A DNA stretch of 64,000 nt from Hevea brasiliensis (lineage: Eukaryota; Streptophyta; Magnoliopsida; Malpighiales; Euphorbiaceae). Position 1 is the stretch's first letter. The number at the start of each line of letters is the position of its first letter. This document shows, piece after piece, positions 11,621 to 22,609 of the stretch. Under the pieces are notes generated by a model, which was given only the letters and a program-made list of their open reading frames with translations, ran no database searches and was not told the DNA's origin. Location: positions 39,402,853-39,466,852 of the forward strand of contig NC_079510.1 in assembly GCF_030052815.1 (NCBI RefSeq), given 5' to 3'. The translations under genes were made by a program, and so were the position numbers.

Positions 11621-12885
11621 CCAGCAATAAGGTAAGCATAGATAATGACCAATTAACTAATGTGGAACTGTATTGGAAAACCCTATTGTCTAAGAAAAAT
11701 GAAGAGGGGATAAGTTGTTCTCTGATTTATCTTATGTATGGGGTCATCTTTTTCAATAACTATTAATGACTCATGATGAAGATACAAGCATAATGAGATG
11801 GTTTTCAAATTATATTTTTGTGTAATGCTACTTCAGTGCTAAATATTATTGAAGAAATCTGAATGATTAATGCTTTTATCTTGCTGATAGATGTGTGTTT
11901 TGTTTACTAATTGCATGGTAGGAATGCGAAATCCATAGGTGAGATTACTTTTGCTCTTCGCCCTTGTTTGGGTATTTTATTTATTTATGTTTTCTTTAAC
12001 AAGTAACATGGAGAAATTATAGGATGCCACTGTGATTTCATGTCGGCCATTGATATGGAATGACAAACAAGGAGATTAAACTGCTGCATAATTGGTCCCT
12101 AGGCTTTTTTCGACTAGTTTTCAATTGAATTGGATCGTGGTAGGATTTTGCTGATCCAATTTAGTTAATTTTAAATATTTTTAACGGGAAATTATAAATT
12201 TTTTTTTTATTATAATTTCTCCTAAAATTATCTGTAATTTATTTTAATTTATACAAAATTTTAAATTATTTTTAAATTTGAGAATTAATTAACAATTCAA
12301 TTTATTTTTTTATAAAAAGAAGATTATTATACTTTTAAAGTATTAAATGCCTTAATTATCATGTTTCATTGTGGAATTAATTTAATTGACTTGAAAACAT
12401 TTTAACACGAAAATGTGATATATTATTGGTGAAAAAAATGAGAATAAAAAGATAAAATTAAAATGACATGAAAAGTAATAATATTAAAAGCTTTATAATA
12501 TTTGAGTGTTGATGCAAAATTGGTTTGGAATATAATTGAATGACAAAAAAAAGATACATATAGCTAATTTTAACTAGTTTAAGAAACTTAATAATTATTG
12601 TTATTATATATACTTTAATTAATTGTATATAAATTTTATAGTTAACATTTAATGAAAATTTAGTTTTTAGTGTTTAGGTTATGTTAGGGATGATAACATG
12701 TAAAATACTAGTGAAAATTATACTGTTCAAATTCAATTAATATTTTAAATGTCTAAATTCATCCTAAATTCGATTATATTGTCTGAATAATGCTTAAATC
12801 AATTTAAATTTATATATTTTAATTAATAATTTGTATAAAATATATTTATAATTAATAATTTATACTTTAAAATATAATATTTTAG
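11621..12885. other. 3' flank of the UKL-like gene, then AT-rich spacer
   Basis: The sequence after the stop may hold the 3' untranslated region; no clear polyadenylation site was assigned. After about 12150 the sequence becomes very AT-rich with no open frame and no recognised repeat. Confidence 0.5.
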
Positions 12886-13115
12886 GAGAAATTACAAAAA
12901 ACAAAAGCCTATACTTTCAGTTTTTACAATTATATCATATACTAATTAAATTATCAATTAAAACCTATGCTTTTCTATTTTTCCTAATAGGGTATAACTA
13001 GGAAAAGTTGAAAAGTATGAGGTTTAATTGATAATTTAATTAGTATATGGCATAATTGAAAAAAAAAATTAAAAGTATAGGTTTTTCTTTTTAATAATTT
13101 CTCTTATAAAATACT
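12886..13115. mobile_element. foldback MITE, ~230 bp
   Basis: The left arm starts near TTTTAGGAGAAATTAC (12890) and reads through GCCTATACTTTC and ATACTAATTAAATTATCAAT. The right arm (about 13005-13110) is its inverted copy, containing ATTGATAATTTAATTAGTAT and ending ATTTCTCTTATAAAAT. The arms cover nearly the whole element, so the single strand would fold into one long hairpin. No transposase is present. The family was not assigned and the TSD was not resolved. Confidence 0.75.
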
Positions 13116-14640
13116 ATTAAAGTAATGTCTCTAAGTCCAAGTCCAAATGTTTATGTTATTTGTTATTATAGCCAAATGTTCAATTTTGAACAATAAAGTT
13201 TAACTTTTGAGATATCGTCAAAGGGAAAAATTGAATTTGGAAACATTAATAGGTAAATTACAATAAAGTTTCTAAGTTTTATAATATCTATAATTTAATC
13301 TCTGGATTTTCAAAATCTAATAATTTTGTCTCTCATTTTTCATTATATATAAAAATTGGTCCCTCTATCTAAAATACAGTTAATTTTAACAAAAAATATC
13401 AAATATATTTTTAATATTAAATAATTAAGTCCTTAAAGTTTTATTTTATTAACAAAGTAGTCCCTTTATTAAATTTTATATTTATCATATATTTCCTTAA
13501 TTATATCTATTAAGTTATTATATAAATTAATTAATAACGTCAATAATTTATTTTATTAATTTATTCATAGAAATTATTTTTTAATTAATATTAAATTTTC
13601 ATTAAACTTATTCGTTAATTTTATTTTAAAGATAAAATTTGATTTCAAATATTAATAATATTAAAAAAAATTTAAAATTATTATATAGTTTTATTTTCTT
13701 AGTCTCATATATATATATATATAATGAAATCAACTACAATTTTTTAGTTCAATTCTTTTTTCTTTTATTTCAGTATGTATTTGTTTAATAACTTTGATTT
13801 ATTGTATATATAATTACAAAATTGATAAAGAATTCATATTTTTTCCAATGTCAAATATGCTGTAAAAACAAAATAGAAAATACAAATTATGGAATACTAA
13901 AAGTAAAATGATATTTTTTATTATAAATAAAAGGGATCATAATAAATTTAAATAAATTAAAATAAAATATATTAACTTATTAATTTAATTAAATATATAA
14001 ATTATTTTATTTTATTAAATTAAGTGAATTAATCTGATTAAATATTTATTTTCAACATATCATAAATAAATTGATTCGTCTGTAACCTGAAATTACATAC
14101 ACTAAATTTAAATCTATTTAACTCTGTGTCGTATAAAAAACTCTGCTAAACTCATGATTGACTTTTAGTTCCTCGTCAAAGTAATGCAAGTCATGAAAAA
14201 ACACCATTGTCCAGTAAACATTCACATGGTAGCTTGTCAAGAAGGTAATATGAATTCCAAATAATGAATGTACTCCTGGAAGCTTTTTCTATTTACTTCA
14301 ATTCTGGACCGAAAACAATTAATTTCTGAATTGTTTTCAATCATATCATTTACTCAGCCCTTTACCCGCACATTACAGATTTTAAAAATTTTAAATTATT
14401 AATATATAAATATCATTTATGATACCACAGTTTGCTGGGAGCCCCTTAATTATTCTTAATACAATAATGTTCATGCTATGCAAGATAAAACAACACCATC
14501 TATGGTAAACAATAGACCTCAAGCAGTGCCTTTTTACATTACTATATTAAGATCTAGTTATGGAAACCGTAGCAATAGATCTTATAATTAGCATTTTCTG
14601 ATGTACAGATCCTTTTAAGAAGGCAAGTGCTGAGCATATT
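13116..14640. other. AT-rich spacer with a possible single MITE arm
   Basis: No gene was recognised. A block at about 13250-13420 (GGTAAATTACAATAAAGTTT ... GGTCCCTCTATCT) resembles one arm of common plant MITEs with lose-stranded TIRs, but no matching inverted arm was found. A short (TA)n run occurs at 13709-13724. Confidence 0.45.
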
Positions 14641-14783
14641 TATACCTCTATGGAGAGAAATATGAACATAGTATAATTTCAAATTTTTAGGCGAGACAAA
14701 GAGAGAGATTTAGAAGGCCATGTAAAAGTTTATAGAAGAGCTGATATTATTTTCATTATGAGGATTTTAACATACAAAGAGCT

Positions 14784-15006
14784 CCTTATATAGGACAGGA
14801 GATGGAGTTCTTACAGCACACCCATGATTCAAAAGAATCACTTTAATGAGAAGAAAGTGACAGCACACTAAGGTTGTACAAACAGTGAGCATTGGATGCT
14901 TGGACACACATGCCTTTTAAAAAAGAAAAAGTAGAGTAACAGTATACTGAATAGTGACAACACACTAGGGTAGTACAAACAGTGCGCATAGGATGCTCTA
15001 ACACAT
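14784..15006 (-). promoter_or_regulatory. promoter-like region: TATA box plus ~54 bp direct repeat
   Basis: On the minus strand a TATA motif, CTATATAAGG (14793-14784), follows two direct copies of a ~54 bp block at 15006-14954 and 14911-14857. The copies share TGTACAAACAGTG-type and GATGCT cores on the plus strand and differ at several positions. Duplicated upstream elements before a TATATAAG box directly downstream of a long frame resemble the intergenic promoter of plant pararetroviruses. The same arrangement could also be an LTR promoter. No transcription start can be proven from sequence. Confidence 0.45.
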
Positions 15007-15154
15007 AAACTTTATCAGCTCTTGGTTACTGTGCCTTAGCTGGATGGCTAGTGACTGGGGCTCAGATTGTAATAATATGAGTCATCAATCCTAATGCTTT
15101 TTCCAAAAAGATTCTTTTGCCTGGACTATCCTTCAATGGGGTTTTTTCCCTTGT

Positions 15155-15850
15155 CTACTGATGCCAAAGCCATATTGATCTCATCTTCTCTATGGGGTTT
15201 TGAGAGTCTTGAAATGTGATGTTATAATTAGGGACTTCTTCGGGCTCAGCTTTTGGGCCTATGGAAGTGGATCTTGTTATCTGGGCCTGGGGCTGGTAGT
15301 CATTGAGTTTGCAGAGATATGCCGAGAGTCTTCTTCGAAGAGGAGAGTTCACTAGCTTGTTTTTGATAGTTTGTAAGTAAGAGTGCCATTCAAATAGTAA
15401 GCTCTTGGTCCATAGCATTCCTTTTGGATTCCTGAAGAAAGGACAAGGGAGGATAAATAGTGAGTAGGCTTGTGTGGCTTCTTTGAGTGATCTTTTTTCA
15501 AGACAATTTTCTTTTATGATTTTTCTGACGTCATTACGCCAATCAACTAATGATTGAGACCATTCAAGAAAATGTCATAATTGAGAGCTCTGGTTTGCCA
15601 TTTCACATAGGAATTTGTCTAGTGCCACAACAGGGACTTCTACTGCGATTGCATAAAGGGTTACCATGCGCCACATAAACCATTTTTCTTCGAGAAGTAG
15701 TTCTTCTTGAGGATTCAACCTGAATACTATCAAGAAGGGAGTGTCTAGTTGGAAATGAGTTTAGTTATCCCTTTTTTGGTGAAGGACATTTGACAGATTT
15801 TGAAAGTGGAACAGGTGGTTTTTTGCACAAGCAACGGTTTGGGCCAAAGT
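15155..15850 (-). pseudogene. decayed coding relic of unknown family (possibly pararetroviral)
   Basis: The minus strand stays in one frame for about 230 codons with only two internal stops (near 15585 and 15770) and ends at a stop at 15155. The longest uninterrupted stretch from a methionine is 87 codons. The inferred protein is rich in W, L and charged residues (short pieces: EEKWFMWRMVTLYA, LEWSQSLVDWRNDVRKII). It lacks any polymerase, protease or zinc-finger motif. I do not recognise the family. Its position immediately upstream, on the same strand, of a TATA-bearing promoter-like region is what suggests a Caulimoviridae-type terminal ORF. That is inference only; an unclassified retrotransposon gene is the alternative. 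Confidence 0.4.
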
Positions 15851-15875
15851 CATATTTGGGGTGCGACATTGAATT

Positions 15876-16235
15876 TTAATTTATTTTATAAAACTCACTA
15901 AATTTTAATTTGATTTAATAAAAGTCACTACGATCGTAAATTAAAGGTTTTTTAAATAAACCTACTTACTTGTCAGCTATTTTATTCAATTTTATGAGTG
16001 TTTTAATAAAAATTATTAAATTTTAATTTTTTTCATAAAAAACTCACTGAAATTTAATTTGATTTCATAAAAGTCACTATAATTGAAAATTAAAAGCTTT
16101 TAAGTTAACTTACTAACTTGTCACTTTAATTTTCGATTATAATGACTTTTATGAAATTAAATTGAAGTTTATTAAATTTTATAAAATAAATTAAAGTTTA
16201 ATAATTTTTATGAAAACATTCATAAAGTTGAATGA
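15876..16235. mobile_element. foldback MITE-like repeat, ~360 bp, with internal duplication
   Basis: The left arm, containing TAATTTATTTTATAAAACTC and ATAAAAGTCACTACGATCG, is mirrored at 16115-16215 by CGATTATAATGACTTTTATG and TTTTATAAAATAAATTAAAG. A third, direct copy of the block lies at about 16020-16130. The structure is a long AT-rich hairpin carrying an internal direct duplication. No TSD was resolved. Confidence 0.65.
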
Positions 16236-16693
16236 TGTGTGATAATTAGCCATACTAATTATCGTAATTAGTGATAGATTCATAAATATTTATTAGTTTG
16301 GCAAAATATGTGTGTGCGAGTGATTATATACGTTCACATATATCAAATTGAAATAAATTTAAAAATTCAATGAGAACAAATTTAAAATATTAGTACGCTA
16401 AAATATTATTAAAGTGAAGTATCTAAAGAAATTGGTAGTCATTGGGATATGATTATTTTGAAGGTAAATTTAAAAATTCAAAGGGCAAACCTAAGATTTT
16501 TAGAGAGGTGAAATAATATTAAAGTAAATAAATGAATAATACTATTAGGCTCCATTTTTTTTTTATAAAAGTATTTGAGGCTTTTAGAAAAATGAGTCAA
16601 TAAAATTTTTTTTTCTGATCAAAAGAAAAAATAAATTATTTTTTATTTTTTAAACTTTGATAAACTTATTAAAATATGAAAATAAATACACAC

Positions 16694-16747
<54 letters not shown>

Positions 16748-17563
16748 CATTTTATTAGGCTCCAGGAAAACTTAATTTCCAGCTCATACCTTGCCAAAGA
16801 CGACTTTATTCTGAAGAAAATAATTTATTTATGCCTAAGTAGAAAATATTAGTCATTTTACTAAATTATTTATTATTTTATTTTAATAATAGAATTTAAT
16901 TTTTATTTTTATGTTATTAATAATAAAATTCTTAATTAATTATATTAAATGTAGTTTAAATTTATATTAAAATTTTAAATAATTATATATCATTATTAAT
17001 TAAAATTTTATTCTATAAATAATTAAAATTAATTTACTGGAATTTAACGATATAATTTATTTACAGAATAATTTTAATTAAAAATGATTATATATACTAT
17101 TCAATCACACACGCAGAGCATATATATTTTACAATGAGCTTTTAGCCAAGCATATAACCAATATTATTAAATTTGGATCAAATCAGACAATTAAATTGGT
17201 GAAATTAGATCCAAATTGATCTAGATTTGTGAGTTGATTAGATAAGGAAATGTTCTGACTAATCTGATTTGCACATAGGAGCAAAATATTTTTTGGTGTT
17301 GGCAAGAGAGATATTGAACCCAAATCCTCATTAAAGTCACTAAAGTCACAATTAATTGAACTAACTTAATAATTATATATTTTTTTATTATATATATATA
17401 TAATTTTATAATAATATATTTATAAAATAATGAATTTATTTATTTTTAACATAATTAATATTTCATAAATATTAAAAACATAATTATACATTTATAGAAT
17501 TTTTAAGCATTAAAATATTAAAAAATACTTAATAATAATATTTAAAACTAATACTTTTATATA
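16236..17563. other. AT-rich intergenic spacer
   Basis: No gene or RNA was recognised. It contains a (TA)n microsatellite, listed separately, and long stretches above 80 percent A+T. It ends where homology with the second RLP locus begins, at about 17564. Confidence 0.55.
16697..16746. repeat. (TA)n microsatellite, ~25 units
   Basis: About 50 bases of uninterrupted TA repeats follow a short ACACAC run. The block lies between two direct copies of ATTAGGCTCCA (about 16546 and 16755). Confidence 0.95.
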
Positions 17564-17703
17564 TTAAAACATATATAAATATAATTTAAAAATTGTTGAA
17601 ATTTTGATTTTAAATAACTAAAATTTAATTAATTAGATTTATTTATTTATTTATACAAATAAATTTTATATTTAATTAATTTATATTTATTTGTTGAATT
17701 ATT
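17564..17703 (+). repeat. distal upstream region of RLP copy 1 (duplicated at 48893)
   Basis: From TTAAAACATATATAAATATA onward this matches 48893-49033 almost base for base. It is the left end of the duplicated unit. It is separated from the rest of the RLP upstream sequence (resuming at 31184) by the 13.5 kb insertion, whose TSD is ttatt at 17699-17703 and 31179-31183. Confidence 0.85.
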
Positions 17704-17762
17704 TGTAACAACCCTTAAAAAAAAAAAAAAAAAAAAAAAAAAATGATTGATGGGAATTGGCG

Positions 17763-17790
17763 TGTGACAGTGGGTTTTCCCACTGTCACA
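17763..17790. repeat. perfect 12 bp hairpin with TTTT loop near LTR start
   Basis: TGTGACAGTGGG (17763-17774) and CCCACTGTCACA (17779-17790) are exact inverted copies around TTTT. The equivalent place in the 3' LTR (about 27000-27028) is altered and pairs poorly. Confidence 0.9.
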
Positions 17791-17854
17791 GCAGCCATTT
17801 AAAAAAAAAAAAAAAAAAAATTTTCAAAAGAAAAACGGGAGGAGGACCCCCCCA

Positions 17855-17899
17855 TTTCTCTTCTTTCCCTCTCCTTCCCTTTCTTCTTCTTCTTCTTCC
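17855..17899. repeat. pure pyrimidine tract in LTR unit 1
   Basis: Forty-five consecutive pyrimidines with a mirror-rich CTTCTTCTT end. The same tract recurs in the other units at 20253-20304 and 28835-28886, and with one purine near 27088-27138. All lie 100-200 bp inside an LTR unit start, where promoter elements would be expected. Confidence 0.9.
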
Positions 17900-20800
17900 A
17901 TTCTACGGTGACAGGCCGGCGACGTCCCAAGCAGCTCCCCACCGGCCGGCGACCCTCCGGCGACCACCAAGACCACCAGAAACGGCGGCAAGAGAGGGAG
18001 AGGAGAGAGAAAACGCCGACAAAGGCGCGGCTTTCCGGCGCGATTCCAGCTTCGTCCGACGTCCGATCGAGGCGATTCCGGTGGCGTTGGAAAGCTTGTT
18101 CTGAGAGCTTTCTTTTGACACCAATTTTGAAGCAAATGGAGGTCGGATGAGTGAGATATGGAGGAGAGAAGTTTCGGGTTTTTCAAGCTTTTTCGTCAGA
18201 TCTACGACGATCCGACCGTTGGATCGACGATCCGAGACCACATATGGACTGAGGAAGAGGAGAGGAACATGGTGGTATGATCAGATCCGGCAAATGTCGC
18301 CGGTGAGATGGTTCAACTTCCAGAGGCTTCCTCATAAATTTTTGGAATTTTTGAGACACAGATAAACTTCGGGTAAGACAATTTTTATTATTTCTCTGTC
18401 TGTGGAGCATAAATACAGTGTTTCTTAAACAGGAAAAATTGGAGAAAAATTCTAAGAAAAATATATGATGAAAGTAAAATTATTTGGAGATATTCTATGG
18501 TGTTAGTTGAATTTTTGGGTGATCGTAGAATATTTTTGAGAAATATGGATGGATTTTAGTTATATTTTTAGCATGTGGGCATATAAGATTAATTGAAATT
18601 AAGATAATTAAATTTTATATAATTGGTTGAAGCTTGAGGATGGAGGTTTAAATATGTGAATATTTAATTGGGTTGAATTAGGAATATGTTAGCTGTTGAA
18701 AACTTATGGAATCGAGTAAAATTCTTGAATATAATATTCATGGGTGATTAGAAAATTACAATTCAGTTTGCAATAGACTTATTATATTATTAAGGACCGC
18801 TGGGCAAAATTTTAGAATTTTTAGAGCTTGTTTGAGTGGATTTTTGAAAATGTCAATTATATGGACTAAAACGTAATTTTTAAAATTTTGAGTATAGTCT
18901 GATTTGGAGGGCCTGTGAGGGGCCATGTGATATTAATGAGATGTGATTGTGGAAATTGAGAATTTAGAAGTGTTATTTGAGCCTCTTTGCAGTTGGGTAG
19001 GTCCTGTATAGGGAAACTCACGGATTTAAGGCATGAATTAGGCTGTCTATTGCCTCTTTAGAGTTTTATTTTGAGTTAGTACTAATAAATTTATAATTTA
19101 ATTATTAGGTGATCGAGATCAACTATTTTCCTGCATCCAGCAGCCACAATAGTCGACGGTGTACTGTGAGTAGAATATTAATTTTAATTGTAATTTCGAT
19201 ATTATTATATGTTCAGCATGCCCATGCATCACTTATATGCATATATTTATGTAGTTAAACTCTAGGCACGATTTATGTTGCATTCATAATCATAATATGC
19301 CATGGATGTTGTTGTGGTAATTTGGAGCGGCAGCGTGCGTTGGCGTGCGTGTGATGTGGTGTGGACTATGGATAGGACGGGGTAGTCACGGCTTGAGTAA
19401 TTCGCTGGGACCCGTTCCTTCGAGGGGTAGTCATGGCTTGAGTAATTCGCTGGGACCCTCGATTTGGTTATTAAGTGGAAGTCCGAGCTTTAGTAATTGG
19501 GCGCACTGTGTTGGATTTAAGAGAGTCAGATAGGGATCACTCCCATATGTTATGATTGATACTACAGGGTGTGTGAGTGCTCCAAATTACCTTTTTGATG
19601 TTATGATGTGAAAATGTTGTTGATGTTGCATTTCACTCTACAGGGTGCATTAGTTTTAGATAGTTATAGAGATTATGGTTAAAATTGATATTTTACTCTC
19701 TGAGTCGAACGCTCACTCCTGTTCAATATTTTTCCAGGCCACAGGAGGAGTTATTTTACAGAGCAACCTGTTTTCTTCCTCGCAGGTTTAACGTCGATTA
19801 TTTAATTGTATTATTATTCTCTAAATTTGTAATTTAGGACTCCGCATGTGCTAGTAGTAGCATTAAGCCTGTCAGGGACTGTATGAATTCAAGTTTGCGT
19901 ATTAATAAATGAAAAGAAAAATTTTACGAGTTTTAAATGGTTATAAATGAGGTAACAGGGTTGAGCTGGGCTCCCCTAATTTTTGTTTCTGATAATTTCT
20001 GGGCTAAGTTGGCCCGAAATATAATTATAACATTTTAATTTAAATTATTTTATGTGCATATTGGGCCTAAATTGTGGGCCTGGTTATGGATTTGAGGAAT
20101 AGTTAGGCTTACTACGGGCCTCGGGGGCTTTAAGCTGGCCCAGGTCCTAGTGCCGGTCCGGCCCATAGGTTGGGTCGTGACCAAGTTGCTAAAAAAAAAA
20201 AAAAAAAAAAAATTTTCAAAAGAAAAACGGGAGGAGGACCCCCCCCCCCCCATTTCTCTTCTTTCCCTCTCCTTCCCTTTCTTCTTCTTCTTCTTCCTTT
20301 CTCCGGTGACCGGCCGGCGACCCTCCGGCGACCACCAAGACCACCAGAAACGGCGGCAAGAGAGGGAGAGGAGAGAGAAAACGCGCGCACAGTGGGCAGC
20401 GGCTTTCCGGCGCGATTCCGGCTTCGTCCGACGTCCGATCGAGGCGATTCTGGTGGCGTTGGAAAGCTTGTTCCGAGAGCTTTCTTTTGACACCAATTTT
20501 GAAGCAAATGGAGGTCGGATGAGTGAGATATGGAGGAGAGAAGTTTCGGGTTTTTCAAGCTTTTTCGTCAGATCTACGACGATCCGACCGTTGGATCGAC
20601 GATCCGAGACCACATATGGACTGAGGAAGAGGAGAGGAACATGGTGGTATGATCAGATCCAGCAAATGTCGCGGTGACGGCGCCGCCACCGCGTGGTGAT
20701 GGCGATGAGCTATGGAGATGGTTCAACTTCCAGAGGATTCCTCATAAATTTTTGGAAATATTGAGACACAGATAAACTTCTAGTAAGACAATTTTAATTA

Positions 20801-22591
20801 TTTCTCTGCATGGAGCATAAATACGTGTTTCTTAAACAGAAAAATTAGAGAAAAATTCTAAGAAAAATATATGATAAAAGTAAAATTATTTGGAGATATT
20901 CTATGGTGTTAGTTGAATTTTTGGGTGATCGTAGAATATTTTTGAGAAATATGGATGGATTTTAGTTATATTTTTAGCATGTGGGCATATAAGATTAATT
21001 GAAATTAAGATAATTAAATTTTATATAATTGGTTGAAGCTTGAGGATGGAGGTTTAAATATGTGAATATTAAATTGGGTTAAATTAAGAATATGTTAGCT
21101 GTTGAAAACTTATGGAATCGAGTAAAATTCTTGAATAAAATATTCATGGGTGATTAGAAAATTACAATTCATTTTGCAATAGCCTTATAATATTATTAAG
21201 GACCGCGGGGCAAAATTTTAGAATTTTTAGAGCTTGTTTGAGTGGATTTTTGAAAAAATGTCAATTATATGGACTAAAACGTAATTTTTAAAATTTTGAG
21301 TATAGTCTGATTTGGAGGGTCCAGGAGGGGCCATGTGATATTAATGAGATGTGATTGTGGAAATTGAGAATTTAGAAGTGTTATTTGAGCCTCTTTGCAG
21401 GTTGGGTAGGTCCCAGGTATAGGGGAAACTCTGCCGGATTTTCGGCATGAATTAAGCTGTCTATTGCCTCTTTAGAGTTTTATTTTGAGTTAGTACTAAT
21501 AAATTTATAATTTAATTATTAGGTGATCGAGATCAACTATTTTCCTGCATCCAAGACCACAATAGTCGATTGTAATCGTGAGTAGAATATTAATTTTAAT
21601 TGTAATTTCGATATTATTATATGTTCAAGATGCCCATGCATCACTTATATGCATATATTTATGTAGTTAAACTCTAGGCACGATTTATGTTGCATTCATA
21701 ATCATTAATATGCCATGGATGTTGTTGTGGTAATTTGGAGCAGCAGCGTGCGTTGGCGTGCGTGTGATGTGGTGTGGACTATGGATAGGACGGGTAGTCA
21801 CGGCTTGAGTAATTGGGACCCGTTCCTTCGAGGGGTAGTCACGGCTGAGTAATTCATGGGAACCTCGATTTGGTTATTAATAGGAAGTCCTAGCTTGAGT
21901 AATTACCGCACGAGTTGGATTTAAGAGAGTCAGATAGGGATCAGCTCCCATATGTTATGATTGATACTACAGGGTGTGTGAGTGCTCCAAATTACCTTTT
22001 TGATGTTATGATGTGAAAATGTTGTTGATGTTGCATTTCACTCTACAGGGTGCATTAGTTTTAGATAGTTATAGAGATTATGGTTAAAATTGATATTTTA
22101 CTCTCTGAGTCGAACGCTCACTCCTGTTCAATATTTTTCCAGGCCACAGGAGGAGTTATTTTACAGAGCAACCTGTTTTCTTCCTCGCAGGTTTAACGTC
22201 GATTATTTAATTGTATTATTATTCTCTAAATTTGTAATTTAGGACTCCGCATGTGCTAGTAGTAGCATTAAGCCTGTCAGGGACTGTATGAATTCAAGTT
22301 TGCGTATTAATAAATGAAAAGAAAAATTTTACGAGTTTTAAATGGTTATAAATGAGGTAACAGGGTTGAGCTGGGCTCCCCTAATTTTTGTTTCTGATAA
22401 TTTCTGGGCTATGTTGGCCCGAAATATAATTATAACATTTTAATTTAAATTATTTTATGTGCATATTGGGCCTAAATTGTGGGCCTGGTTATGGATTTGA
22501 GGAATAGTTAGGCTTACTACGGGCCTCGGGGGCTTTAAGCTGGCCCAGGTCCTAGTGCCGGTCCGGCCCATAGGTTGAATCGTGACAAAGT

Positions 22592-22609
22592 TGGTATCAG
22601 AGCTTAGGC
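22592..22609 (+). other. primer binding site (tRNA-iMet)
   Basis: TGGTATCAGAGCTTAGGC, four bases after the LTR end at 22587, is complementary to plant initiator-Met tRNA over its first 12 bases. Confidence 0.93.

Larger units (their letters stand above)
17704..22587 (+). repeat. 5' LTR composed of two tandem LTR units
   Basis: Unit 1 (17704-20182) runs from TGTAACAACCC to GGTTGGGTCGTGAC. It is followed by CAAGTTGCT and a poly-A run, then unit 2 (20183-22587), which lacks the first ~95 bp of unit 1 but otherwise repeats it, ending TCGTGACA. Each unit holds a pyrimidine tract, a G+C-rich segment (~17905-18120 and 20305-20460), short tandem repeats of a GTAGTCACGGCTTGAGTAAT block (19380 and 21798) and an AATAAATG polyadenylation-like motif (19906 and 22308). 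The bases between the two units (AAGTTG) match the leader that normally follows an LTR. Confidence 0.88.

Noticed and set aside
17757..18410. Overlapping open frames of 70-120 codons on both strands, rich in P, R, E and S
   Set aside because: They arise from the pyrimidine tract and G+C-rich part of the LTR. The same frames recur at 20050-20677, 26633-27345 and 28714-29195 with shifted phases and indels, so there is no coding constraint.
19345..19533. Frames reading repeated HGLSNSLGP blocks (also 27905-28105 and 30319-30519)
   Set aside because: They are translations of the short tandem repeat in the LTR. The frame is broken in the 21798 copy and no start or domain supports a protein.
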